Shown one piece after another: positions 54,988 through 62,857 of a stretch of 64,000 nucleotides of DNA. Below the pieces are notes generated by a model that saw only the letters and a program-made list of their open reading frames with translations, was not told the origin of the DNA and did no database searches. The DNA is taken from positions 512,282 through 576,281 of the forward strand of contig NZ_CP028105.1 of NCBI RefSeq assembly GCF_003019675.1. Direction: 5' to 3'. The stretch comes from Fusobacterium ulcerans (lineage in GTDB: Bacteria; Fusobacteriota; Fusobacteriia; Fusobacteriales; Fusobacteriaceae). The translations under genes were made by a program, and so were the position numbers. The number at the start of each line of letters is the position of its first letter. Position 1 is the first letter of the stretch.

Positions 54988-55560
54988 TTATTTTTCTAAT
55001 TCTTTTTCTATTTGCTGATATATTTTTTCACCATTAAAATATTCATGCATTTTTATTAAAACTTCTTCTTTTTCTAAAAGTTGTCTTTTTAGTCTCTTCA
55101 TTGTAGATTTTTTTCTAAACTTAGTAAGAAAGTCTTTTCGATAGTCTTCTAAATCTATTGCATACACTTCACCATTAGAAACTATGAAATTATTAAAATT
55201 AAAATCCCCATAATACACATTTAAATTTATAATTTTAGTAACTATACTTACAAATTTATCTATCAATATTTGAGCTTCTTCTTTACTTTTAGTTTCCAGT
55301 ATTTCATCCATTAAACTTCTGCCTTCTATTTCACTTGTTACAACTGAATGTTTCGAATATTCCAGTACATTAAAAGTTTTAATTCCATTTTTTTGAAATA
55401 TTTCAGCAATATATTTAATATTTTCTCCTGGATATTTCCTTAAACCTAAAATACATTTTATTTTCTTTTTCCATTTTAATTTTATTGTCTTAGTATATGT
55501 TTTTGCTTCGGTATCATATACAACCTTTCGTAAAACTCCATCAATTATAATTTTCTGCAT
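54988..55560 (-). CDS. Small LPS kinase (RfaY/WaaY-like)
   Basis: 190 residues, short for the kinase-like fold. N-terminal VVYDTEAKTYTKTIKLKWKK, then VVTSEIEGRSLMDEIL, catalytic loop YYGDFNFNNFI and metal motif AIDLEDYRKD. Probably phosphorylates a core heptose or related sugar. GGGGGAAAG precedes the ATG. It is the first gene of the minus-strand cluster and diverges from dagK. Its C-terminal two-thirds are duplicated as the fragment at 54002. Confidence 0.75.
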   Translation of the reverse strand: MQKIIIDGVLRKVVYDTEAKTYTKTIKLKWKKKIKCILGLRKYPGENIKYIAEIFQKNGIKTFNVLEYSKHSVVTSEIEGRSLMDEILETKSKEEAQILIDKFVSIVTKIINLNVYYGDFNFNNFIVSNGEVYAIDLEDYRKDFLTKFRKKSTMKRLKRQLLEKEEVLIKMHEYFNGEKIYQQIEKELEK

Positions 55561-55685
55561 CTTTCCCCCATGTATTTTTTATTAAATTTTTATATTTTCA
55601 AACTTTTGTAGCTAGAATTTTTCTGCCATATCTGTTAAACTAAAATTATATAATAAACATTAAAAGTTAAAAAAGGAGTTCTACT

Positions 55686-56564
55686 ATGAAAAAAGTTAAA
55701 TTTATTTATAACCCCTTTTCAGGTGAAAATGAAATTCTGAAACATCTTGATACTATTATTCACCTTTATCAACAACAATCTATGGAAATAGTCCCCTTTA
55801 GAATAAGTATGGAAACTCCATTGGAAAATGCCTTTACAACCTTAGATGAAAGTTATGATCATATTTTAGCTGCTGGTGGTGATGGTACTATCAATCAAGT
55901 TGTAAATATTATAAAGAACAAAAATATTGATCTGCCGCTTGCTATTCTTCCTGTTGGAACAGCAAATGATTTTGCTAAACATATTGGAATGTCTTCTAAT
56001 ATTGAAGATTCATGTAAAAAAATACTAAAAGGAACTCCAAAAGATGTCGATTTAGGATTTGCCAATGGTAAATATTTTATTAATGTATTTAGTTATGGGC
56101 TTTTTACTGATATTTCTCAAAAAACTCCTACTCATTTAAAAAATACTATTGGAAAATTAGCATATTATTTTAATGGTATTATGGAACTTCCTACATTTAA
56201 AAAAATGAATATTTCTGTAGAATCATCTGAATTCAACTATGATGGAAGTGCCCTTATATTTTTTGCTTTTAATGGAAGAACCGCAGGAAATATCAATATT
56301 GCTTACAAAAGTGAAATAGATGATGGACTTTTAGATATAATAATTGTAAAAGGAGATACTCTTACAAAAACTCTTACTTCCCTATTTCAATTTTTTAAGA
56401 GTGAACATCTTGAGATCCCTGGAAGTTTTATTCACTTTAGAACATCTGATCTCAAAGTATCTTGTGAAGATAAGTCTATTGTTACAGATATAGATGGTGA
56501 ACCTGGACCAAGTTTTCCATTAAATATTTCTTGTATAAAAAGTGGTATAAAAATAATTTATTAG
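55686..56564 (+). CDS. Diacylglycerol/lipid kinase family protein (YegS/DagK)
   Basis: 292 residues. The DAG-kinase catalytic motif AAGGDGTINQVVNII, then LPVGTANDFAKHIGM, and the C-terminal beta-sandwich domain (NGRTAGNINIAYKSEIDDGL) are all present. It phosphorylates a lipid such as diacylglycerol, recycling it for phospholipid synthesis; exact substrate unproven. AAAGGAG precedes the ATG. It is transcribed divergently from the LPS cluster and stands alone. Confidence 0.9.
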   Translation: MKKVKFIYNPFSGENEILKHLDTIIHLYQQQSMEIVPFRISMETPLENAFTTLDESYDHILAAGGDGTINQVVNIIKNKNIDLPLAILPVGTANDFAKHIGMSSNIEDSCKKILKGTPKDVDLGFANGKYFINVFSYGLFTDISQKTPTHLKNTIGKLAYYFNGIMELPTFKKMNISVESSEFNYDGSALIFFAFNGRTAGNINIAYKSEIDDGLLDIIIVKGDTLTKTLTSLFQFFKSEHLEIPGSFIHFRTSDLKVSCEDKSIVTDIDGEPGPSFPLNISCIKSGIKIIY

Positions 56565-56713
56565 ATTTGAAATTGATTCAAATTTCTAAAATTTTTCAAA
56601 CATTTTTTCAACACATTTTAATCACTTTAAAAGTTTTCTTTTTTATATGAATACCAAAATTTAAATTATATATTTAAACTTTGTTTTTATACACCTTAAA
56701 GCAAACAAATTTT

Positions 56714-56742
56714 ATTGTATATTTAATTTAAAAAAATGTCAA
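56714..56742 (-). promoter_or_regulatory. Minus-strand promoter antisense to dagK
   Basis: Perfect TTGACA (56742-56737), 17-nt spacer, TACAAT (56719-56714). The transcript would start near 56707 and run antisense into dagK towards the LPS cluster. Confidence 0.5.
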
Positions 56743-56840
56743 TTCCATTTTTTATTTGTAATATTTTCATAAAAAATATTTTTAGCCCATTTTAAAGGAA
56801 GAATGTATTATATATTGGACAAAAGTATTCAATATTTTAG

Positions 56841-56878
56841 AAAAACAGAAAATTTTGAAAAAAAATTTCTGTTTTTTT
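56841..56878. terminator. Hairpin terminator downstream of dagK
   Basis: Arms AAAAACAGAAA and TTTCTGTTTTT with a run of Ts; it can act on the + strand and, less clearly, on the minus strand. Confidence 0.65.
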
Positions 56879-57141
56879 AATTTATGTTTTTTTTTATTTT
56901 TTCTGAATATAAATTATATATTTTATAAATTATTATTATTATTTTCATTCTCTTTTCTAATAAAATCATTTCTATTTTAGTATGTGTGTTTTGTTTTTTA
57001 TATTAATCGTTCTTTTTTAGAAAACTATATATTTAAAAAAAACTATATTTTTTATTTTTTACCTATTAAAAAAAATATAATCAATTCTATTCTATTCTTT
57101 TTATATATTTTAAACATTACTGGAGTATATTATATGAACTA

Positions 57142-57169
57142 TTGACTATTTGAAAATATAAGGTACTAT
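57142..57169 (+). promoter_or_regulatory. gltS-murI promoter
   Basis: TTGACT (57142-57147), 16-nt spacer, TACTAT (57164-57169), about 50 bases before the gltS start. Confidence 0.55.
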
Positions 57170-57216
57170 TAATAATATAGGGTATCATGACAAAAATATT
57201 TTTAGGAGGTTCAAAA

Positions 57217-58437
57217 ATGTTTGAGTACAAATTTAACATGGCTGAAACGCTGGCCATAGCTGCAGTCTTACTTTTCTTGGGAAGATGGATAAAGAATAAA
57301 AGTGAATTTTTACAAAAATTCTTTATACCTGCACCAGTTGTTAGTGGATTGATTTTTTCTATTTTCGTTTTTATAGGACGTCAAACTAATGCTTTTCAAT
57401 TTGATTTTGATTTAACACTTCAAAATTTCTTGATGATTGCATTCTTTACTACTGTTGGGTTCATGGCAAGTTTCAAGCTGTTGGCTCAAGGGGGAGTTGG
57501 AGTTGCTATATTCTTAGTTGTTGCTACAGGATTGGTAATCTGCCAAGATGCAATTGGAGTTACATTATCTAAAGTTTTAGGAATGAATCCATTATTTGGT
57601 CTTATAGTAGGATCTGTACCTCTTACAGGAGGACATGGTACTGCGGGAGCTTTTGGAGCTACAATAGAAGAATTAGGAGTAGTTGGAGCTAGAACAGCAG
57701 GATTTGCTGCTGCTACATATGGACTTGTTATGGGATGTTTAATTGGTGGTCCAGTTGCTAGAAGACTTATGATTAAACATAACTTAAAAGGTGAAGATAA
57801 TAAAGCTCAAGATCCTGATTTAAAAGCTGAAAAAGTTGAAGTAACAGAAGAAAAAATATTAAATGCTGTTATTATTATAGCTGTTGCAATGGGAATAGGG
57901 GCATCTATACCTCCATTTGTTAAAGCACATACTGGTTGGTTAATCAAAGGTGGACTAGCTCTTCCTGCGTATATCGGACCAATGCTTGTTGCTGCGGTAT
58001 TAAGAAATATTGCTGACTCAATTAAAAAACCTCTTCCTATGAAAGAGATTGATATTGTTGGAAGCATATCTCTATCTGTATTTTTATCAATGGCATTAAT
58101 GACAATGAAACTATGGGAACTAGTAGAACTAGCTGTTCCTATGATCATTATCTTAGCTGTACAAACAATCTTTGTTATACTATATACTTATTTTGTAACT
58201 TACAATGTTATGAGACTTCCATTTATAGCAACTAAATATGACGCTGCTGTAATGGTTACAGGACACTGTGGTTTTGGTATGGGAGCTACTCCAACAGCTA
58301 TTGCTAACATGGAATCTTTTACTTCTGTAAATGGTTTCTCTACAAAGGCTTTCTTCATCGTACCTCTTGTAGGAGCACTATTTATTGACTTTACAAATGC
58401 TGCTGTAATAACTTTCTTTATAAACATGTTTCAATAA
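57217..58437 (+). CDS. gltS: Sodium/glutamate symporter
   Basis: 406 residues from the ATG at 57217 (TAGGAGG upstream; the ATG at 57187 lies before it). About 10-12 membrane segments, with GltS-family motifs AAVLLFLGRWIKNKS, FFIPAPVVSGLIFS, SVPLTGGHGTAGAFGATIEE and TGHCGFGMGATPTAIANM, the paired re-entrant-loop sequences. Imports glutamate with sodium, relevant for amino-acid-fermenting fusobacteria. It is followed by murI, so uptake and racemisation of glutamate are linked. Confidence 0.95.
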   Translation: MFEYKFNMAETLAIAAVLLFLGRWIKNKSEFLQKFFIPAPVVSGLIFSIFVFIGRQTNAFQFDFDLTLQNFLMIAFFTTVGFMASFKLLAQGGVGVAIFLVVATGLVICQDAIGVTLSKVLGMNPLFGLIVGSVPLTGGHGTAGAFGATIEELGVVGARTAGFAAATYGLVMGCLIGGPVARRLMIKHNLKGEDNKAQDPDLKAEKVEVTEEKILNAVIIIAVAMGIGASIPPFVKAHTGWLIKGGLALPAYIGPMLVAAVLRNIADSIKKPLPMKEIDIVGSISLSVFLSMALMTMKLWELVELAVPMIIILAVQTIFVILYTYFVTYNVMRLPFIATKYDAAVMVTGHCGFGMGATPTAIANMESFTSVNGFSTKAFFIVPLVGALFIDFTNAAVITFFINMFQ

Positions 58438-58475
58438 ATATTAATGTAAATTTTTATTTCAGGGGGGCTTGAATC

Positions 58476-59267
58476 ATGAAAAAAAACTATAACATCGGAG
58501 TTTTTGACTCTGGAGTTGGAGGAACAACAGTATTAAAAAGAATTATTGAATTATTACCTAATGAAAATATTATATATTATGGTGATAATGGTAACGCACC
58601 TTATGGTGAAAAGACAATCAAAGAGATTCAAGGATTTTGTCTAGATATTATGGATTTTTTCATGATGAACAACTGCAAAGCTGTTGTTATTGCTTGTAAT
58701 ACTGCAACTGCTGCTTCATTAGAATTAATAAAGGAAAAATATACAGTTCCTGTTATTGGAGTTATCTCACCTGGGGCTAAGTCAGCTGTTGAAGCAAGTA
58801 CAAATAAATGTATTGGTGTTTTATCTACTCCATTTACAGCTGCATCAAATGCTTATGCTGATGAAATAGCTAAGTATTCAAAAACTGCTAAAGTATATCA
58901 AGAAGGATGTCCAGAATTATGTCCTATGATAGAAGCAGGTTGGGAAACTTTTGAAGACAGAGAAACTATTATTAAAAATCATATTTCTAAATTTCCTAGA
59001 AATGTAGATACAGTTGTTTTAGGATGTACACATTATCCTATAGCAAGAGAAGATATTGCAAGAAACTTCTGTGGAAACATTGTTGATCCAGCAAGAGAAA
59101 CTTCAGTTGCTTTATACAACACACTAAAAAATTCTAACCTTTTATCTGATTCTGATACTAAAGGAAAAATTGATTTCTTTGTTAGTGGAGATAAAGATAA
59201 GTTTAGAAAAGTAGCAGAACAGTTTTTAGGCTTTGAAATAAAAACTCTTTATAGAATTGAAAAATAA
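58476..59267 (+). CDS. murI: Glutamate racemase
   Basis: 263 residues. Converts L-glutamate to D-glutamate for peptidoglycan. The two catalytic cysteines are in VIACNTATAASLE and VVLGCTHYPIA, with IGVFDSGVGGTTVL and YYGDNGNAPYGEK at the N-terminus. GGGGGGC precedes the ATG, 38 bases after gltS, and a strong terminator follows at 59292. Co-transcription with the glutamate carrier is very likely. Confidence 0.97.
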   Translation: MKKNYNIGVFDSGVGGTTVLKRIIELLPNENIIYYGDNGNAPYGEKTIKEIQGFCLDIMDFFMMNNCKAVVIACNTATAASLELIKEKYTVPVIGVISPGAKSAVEASTNKCIGVLSTPFTAASNAYADEIAKYSKTAKVYQEGCPELCPMIEAGWETFEDRETIIKNHISKFPRNVDTVVLGCTHYPIAREDIARNFCGNIVDPARETSVALYNTLKNSNLLSDSDTKGKIDFFVSGDKDKFRKVAEQFLGFEIKTLYRIEK

Positions 59268-59291
59268 AAATTGAATAGAAATTACTAAGCT

Positions 59292-59317
59292 AGAGTGGTC
59301 TTAGACCACTCTTTTTT
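59292..59317 (+). terminator. Terminator after murI
   Basis: Perfect stem AGAGTGGTC/GACCACTCT with loop TTA and six Ts. Confidence 0.93.
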
Positions 59318-59470
59318 ATTTGGATATAACACATAAAAGGATTTTTCAATATTTTTCTAATATTAATATTGAGATTTTTTTTAATTATTTTAATCTAAAT
59401 ACTTACCAAATTTTAATCTTAGTTTGTTATTATCATATTAAATAACATTTTTATTCTATGAGGTGCTTCT

Positions 59471-60508
59471 ATGAAAATACTAATAATTCGATTCAAACAA
59501 ATAGGAGATGCTGTTTTATCTTCTGTTCTTTGTAATACATTAAAGAAATCTTTTCCTAATGCTGAGATTGATTATGTTTTATATGAACATATCTCTCCAC
59601 TTTTTCAGAATCATAAATATATTGATAATGTAATTTCTATAACTAAGGAGGAGCAAAAAAATCCATTAAAATATATTTTAAAAGTATGGAAAGTCACAAG
59701 AAAAAAATATGATATTATTATTGATATTATGTCTACTCCTAAAAGTGAAATTTTTTCTCTTTTTTCTATGGATAGTAAATACAGAATAGGAAGAGCAAAA
59801 AAATACAGAGGCTTTATTTATACAGATAAAGTAGAAGAGCCTGAATATGCAAAGGATAAAGTTGATAAGTTTTTAAAATTATTGGATCCATTAAAAAAAG
59901 AATATAACTTGATATATGACAATCAATATATTATTTCTGTAACAGACAAAGAAAAAAAGTTAATGAGAGAAAGAATGGTTGAAGCTGGAATAGATTTTTC
60001 ACGTCCTGTATTTGCATGTGCCATAAATTCCAGAAGGCCTGAAAAAGTTTATGATACAGAAAAAATGAAAGTTATTATTGAGCAGTTAATAAAAGATTTG
60101 AATGCTCAGATTATATTCTATTATTGCTCCAGCGAAAAAGAATTTGTTAAAAATATTCATAAAAAATTAAATAACAATATCAATATTTTTTCAAATATAA
60201 AAACTAATTCTATTAGAGAGCTTGCAATGCTTTTAGCTAATTGTGATCTGTTTTTTGGAAATGAAGGAGGACCCAGACATATAGCACAAAGTTTGGATAT
60301 TCCAAGTTTTGCTATTTTCAGTCCAAGTGCTTCTAAAAAAGAATGGCTTTCTAATGCCTGTGAAAGACATCAGGGGGTAGAATCAAAAGATATGCCTTCA
60401 TATACTTCTTCTCTTTCCAGAGAGGAAAAATATGCTCTTATAATTCCTGAATATGTTATTACTAAAATAAAAGAAATATACAATAAGTTTGTAAAAAAAC
60501 CTGAGTAA
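59471..60508 (+). CDS. GT9-family (heptosyltransferase-like) glycosyltransferase
   Basis: 345 residues. N-terminal MKILIIRFKQIGDAVLSSVL, the standard heptosyltransferase signature, and C-terminal LFFGNEGGPRHIAQSLDIPSF with the conserved G-x-x-H. Probably transfers heptose to the LPS inner core. It stands apart from the LPS clusters, between murI and nhaC, and has less AT-extreme coding sequence than the cluster GT9 genes, so it may be the core, conserved heptosyltransferase. GAGGTGC precedes the ATG; a terminator follows. Confidence 0.9.
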   Translation: MKILIIRFKQIGDAVLSSVLCNTLKKSFPNAEIDYVLYEHISPLFQNHKYIDNVISITKEEQKNPLKYILKVWKVTRKKYDIIIDIMSTPKSEIFSLFSMDSKYRIGRAKKYRGFIYTDKVEEPEYAKDKVDKFLKLLDPLKKEYNLIYDNQYIISVTDKEKKLMRERMVEAGIDFSRPVFACAINSRRPEKVYDTEKMKVIIEQLIKDLNAQIIFYYCSSEKEFVKNIHKKLNNNINIFSNIKTNSIRELAMLLANCDLFFGNEGGPRHIAQSLDIPSFAIFSPSASKKEWLSNACERHQGVESKDMPSYTSSLSREEKYALIIPEYVITKIKEIYNKFVKKPE

Positions 60509-60531
60509 TTATTTTATACTCAGGTTTTTTA
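60494..60531. terminator. Bidirectional terminator between GT9 gene and nhaC
   Basis: AAAAAACCTGAGTA and TACTCAGGTTTTTT arms around an AT loop; serves both convergent genes and overlaps the end of the GT9 gene. Confidence 0.9.
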
Positions 60532-60532
60532 T

Positions 60533-61924
60533 CTATTTATCTTCTTTTTTTATTTTCTCAATTGTAAATCCTGTAAATCCATATATTATAGATAAAACAG
60601 GAGAGATAAGATTAAAGAAACAGTATGGTACATATACCCATGGTCCTACTCCTAAGGCTCCCATCATGAAGGCCCCACATGTATTCCAAGGGACAAGAGG
60701 AGATGTCATTGTTCCAGAGTCCTCTAAAGCTCTGGAAAGGTTTTTTGCAGCCAATCCTCTCTCCTCATAACTTTCTTTAAACATTCTTCCAGGTATAACT
60801 ATTGAAAGATACTGATCTCCAGCTACCAGATTAACAAATATAGGTGTAAGTATAGTTGAAAGAATTAATTTTCCATTTGTATTGGCAAATTTAAGAATCT
60901 CTTGTGCAATCCTTCCAAGCATTCCAGATTTTTCCATTATTCCACCAAATGTCATAGCACAAAGTATCAGGGAAACTGTCCACATCATTGAATCCAGTCC
61001 TCCCCTTGTAAGAAGCTCATCTACCATGGGCATTCCAGTATGGCCTACATATCCATAATGAAGTGAGTAAAGTGCTTCCTTCAAGCTAGAATCCTGCACA
61101 ACTATTGCTGTAGCAGCTCCTATTAATGATCCAACAAAGAGTCCAGGAATTGCTGGCACTTTCATTATAACCATTCCAATAACAAATACTGGTATCAGCA
61201 GAAGGAAAGGATTTATTTTAAACGAACCTGTAAGAGCATTTAAAATCTCATTTATCTGAGCTGTATCCACTTCCCCACCAGATGTCTTCCTCAATCCAAC
61301 CACTACAAATCCAATCAAAGTCAAAATATATGATGGTACTGTTGTGTACAGCATATGTTTTATATGATCAAATAAATTAGATCCCGCCATTGCTGGTGCC
61401 AAAGTTGTTGTATCTGACATAGGTGAAAGTTTATCTCCAAAATATGCTCCTGAGATAATAGCCCCTGCTATTATAGGTCTGGGAAGCCCCAATCCTTCTC
61501 CTATACCTACTAATGCTATTCCCACTGTAGAAGCAGTACTCCAAGAGCTCCCAGTAGATATAGATACTATAGAACATATTATTACAGTTACTGGCAAAAA
61601 TACTGAAGGCTCTATTATTTTCAATCCATAATATATCATTGTTGGAACTACTCCTGATAGTATCCAGCTTCCTATTACCATTCCTATTATTATTAAAATC
61701 AGTATAGCTCTCATAGACATCTTTATAGTGTCTACCACACCATCTTCCAATTCATTCCAAGTTGCACATCCAGATATTTTTGCTATTAATGCTGCAAAAA
61801 TTGCTGAAATAAAAATTGGAATATGCACATCAAGTTTAGCTACTTGAACAGCGTAATAAAGTGTTACTACCAAAAATATTACTGGCAGCAGTGCATAATA
61901 AAGTGATACCTGTTTCTTTTTCAT
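60533..61924 (-). CDS. nhaC: NhaC-family Na+/H+ antiporter
   Basis: 463 residues with about 11-12 membrane segments. NhaC-family motifs: STGSSWSTASTVGIALVGIG, SGAYFGDKLSPMSDTTTLAP and VAGDQYLSIVIPGRMF, and the C-terminal PLVPWNTCGAFM. Exports sodium (or exchanges malate/lactate in some relatives) for proton entry; Na+/H+ exchange is the default call. A TTGACT/TATATT promoter lies at 61970-61999. Confidence 0.92.
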   Translation of the reverse strand: MKKKQVSLYYALLPVIFLVVTLYYAVQVAKLDVHIPIFISAIFAALIAKISGCATWNELEDGVVDTIKMSMRAILILIIIGMVIGSWILSGVVPTMIYYGLKIIEPSVFLPVTVIICSIVSISTGSSWSTASTVGIALVGIGEGLGLPRPIIAGAIISGAYFGDKLSPMSDTTTLAPAMAGSNLFDHIKHMLYTTVPSYILTLIGFVVVGLRKTSGGEVDTAQINEILNALTGSFKINPFLLLIPVFVIGMVIMKVPAIPGLFVGSLIGAATAIVVQDSSLKEALYSLHYGYVGHTGMPMVDELLTRGGLDSMMWTVSLILCAMTFGGIMEKSGMLGRIAQEILKFANTNGKLILSTILTPIFVNLVAGDQYLSIVIPGRMFKESYEERGLAAKNLSRALEDSGTMTSPLVPWNTCGAFMMGALGVGPWVYVPYCFFNLISPVLSIIYGFTGFTIEKIKKEDK

Positions 61925-61969
61925 TTCTCTCCTATCATCTCCCTCTTAATATTGATTTATTTGCAAATT

Positions 61970-61999
61970 TAATATACTTTATGTTGAGGTAAAAGTCAA
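61970..61999 (-). promoter_or_regulatory. nhaC promoter
   Basis: Minus strand TTGACT (61999-61994), 18-nt spacer, TATATT (61975-61970), 45 bases before the start codon. Confidence 0.65.
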
Positions 62000-62016
62000 C
62001 ATAATTATCAAATTAT

Positions 62017-62469
62017 TTATTTTGCCTCTTCCTCTGTATTTTTCTTGATTTTTTCAATTGCTTTTCCATCATGATTATCTTCTATATAAGTATCCTTTAG
62101 ATTATCCATAAGTTCATCATATTTTTCATCAGTTAATTTCAAATCTTTAACAATATACTCTAAAGAATATTTTTTAGAATAATTAAATTCTGTTGCATAA
62201 AAATCTGCACTTATTTCAGTTTCTGTATTAGTTATTATAATTTGAAAATCTGACTCTTCTTTATTTTTACAACTAAATAAATATTTTAATGAACCAAATC
62301 TATATCGTTCTATTTCATATTTGATCCATTCTATATCCCCAGCATACCTGTAGTAGATCCTTATTTCATCTTTGTTCTCTTCTCTTTCTTTTTTCCCAGA
62401 AAATTTAAAAAGTATTAGCAGCCCTATAACAATAACAGCTCCTACTGCTCCAAATGTTAAGTTGTCCAT
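62017..62469 (-). CDS. Unknown membrane-anchored protein
   Basis: 150 residues. One N-terminal membrane segment (FGAVGAVIVIGLLILFKF) is followed by a Lys/Glu-rich hydrophilic domain with an Ile/Tyr-rich beta-strand pattern (IRIYYRYAGDIEWIKYEIE) and an acidic end. I recognise no family. A short basic segment after the helix suggests the soluble part is cytoplasmic. AAAGGAG precedes the ATG, and a TTGAAA/TATAAT promoter lies at 62506-62533. It is a single gene between nhaC and the feo genes. Confidence 0.75.
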   Translation of the reverse strand: MDNLTFGAVGAVIVIGLLILFKFSGKKEREENKDEIRIYYRYAGDIEWIKYEIERYRFGSLKYLFSCKNKEESDFQIIITNTETEISADFYATEFNYSKKYSLEYIVKDLKLTDEKYDELMDNLKDTYIEDNHDGKAIEKIKKNTEEEAK

Positions 62470-62505
62470 ATCAATTCTCCTTTATTGTTATTTATACAAT
62501 GAGTT

Positions 62506-62533
62506 ATTATAGCATTCTCACATGATTTTTCAA
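62506..62533 (-). promoter_or_regulatory. Promoter of the unknown membrane-anchored gene
   Basis: Minus strand TTGAAA (62533-62528), 16-nt spacer, TATAAT (62511-62506). Confidence 0.6.
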
Positions 62534-62590
62534 GTAAAAATATTCTTTTCCTTTTATTAATTATCTTTATTTCACTTTAAAAAATGAAAT

Positions 62591-62630
62591 AAAAAAAACA
62601 GACCTGAATAAAAGATTTTACTCAAGTCTG
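62591..62630 (-). terminator. Terminator of the feoB operon
   Basis: Minus strand stem CAGACTTGAGTA/ATTCAGGTCTG (with a wobble) followed by eight Ts, 15 bases after the Cys-rich peptide gene. Confidence 0.85.
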
Positions 62631-62644
62631 CCTGTATTTATAAT

Positions 62645-62806
62645 TTATTTATGATCATGAGCATGGTCACTGCATTTTCCGCCACAGCCCTTGCATCCTC
62701 CACCACATCCACAACTGCTCTCTTCTCCTTTGAACATTCTATATACACTTCTAAGAGAATAAAAAGCTATAACTGCTACTATTGCTATCAATATCACTGT
62801 TTTCAT
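62645..62806 (-). CDS. FeoB-associated Cys-rich membrane protein
   Basis: 53 residues. A single N-terminal membrane helix (TVILIAIVAVIAFYSLRSVY) is followed by a Cys/Gly cluster (SSCGCGGGCKGCGGKC) and a His-rich end (DHAHDHK). The layout matches the small Cys-rich proteins encoded beside feoB; they may help iron binding or delivery at the transporter. The gene starts 52 bases after the feoB stop with AAAAGGAG upstream and ends before the operon terminator, so it is co-transcribed with feoB. Confidence 0.85.
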   Translation of the reverse strand: MKTVILIAIVAVIAFYSLRSVYRMFKGEESSCGCGGGCKGCGGKCSDHAHDHK

Positions 62807-62857
62807 TTATTTTCATCTCCTTTTTTCAGAAAATAAACCTTTCCCAAAAGAACTAAA

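Larger units (their letters stand above)
56565..57216. other. AT-rich spacer between dagK and gltS
   Basis: About 650 bases with no credible gene. It contains a weak hairpin just after dagK (56574-56585), a strong minus-strand promoter pointing back at dagK (56714-56742), a hairpin terminator (56841-56878), and the gltS promoter (57142-57169). The stretch 56880-57110 is nearly pure A/T with no structure that I can name. Confidence 0.55.
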
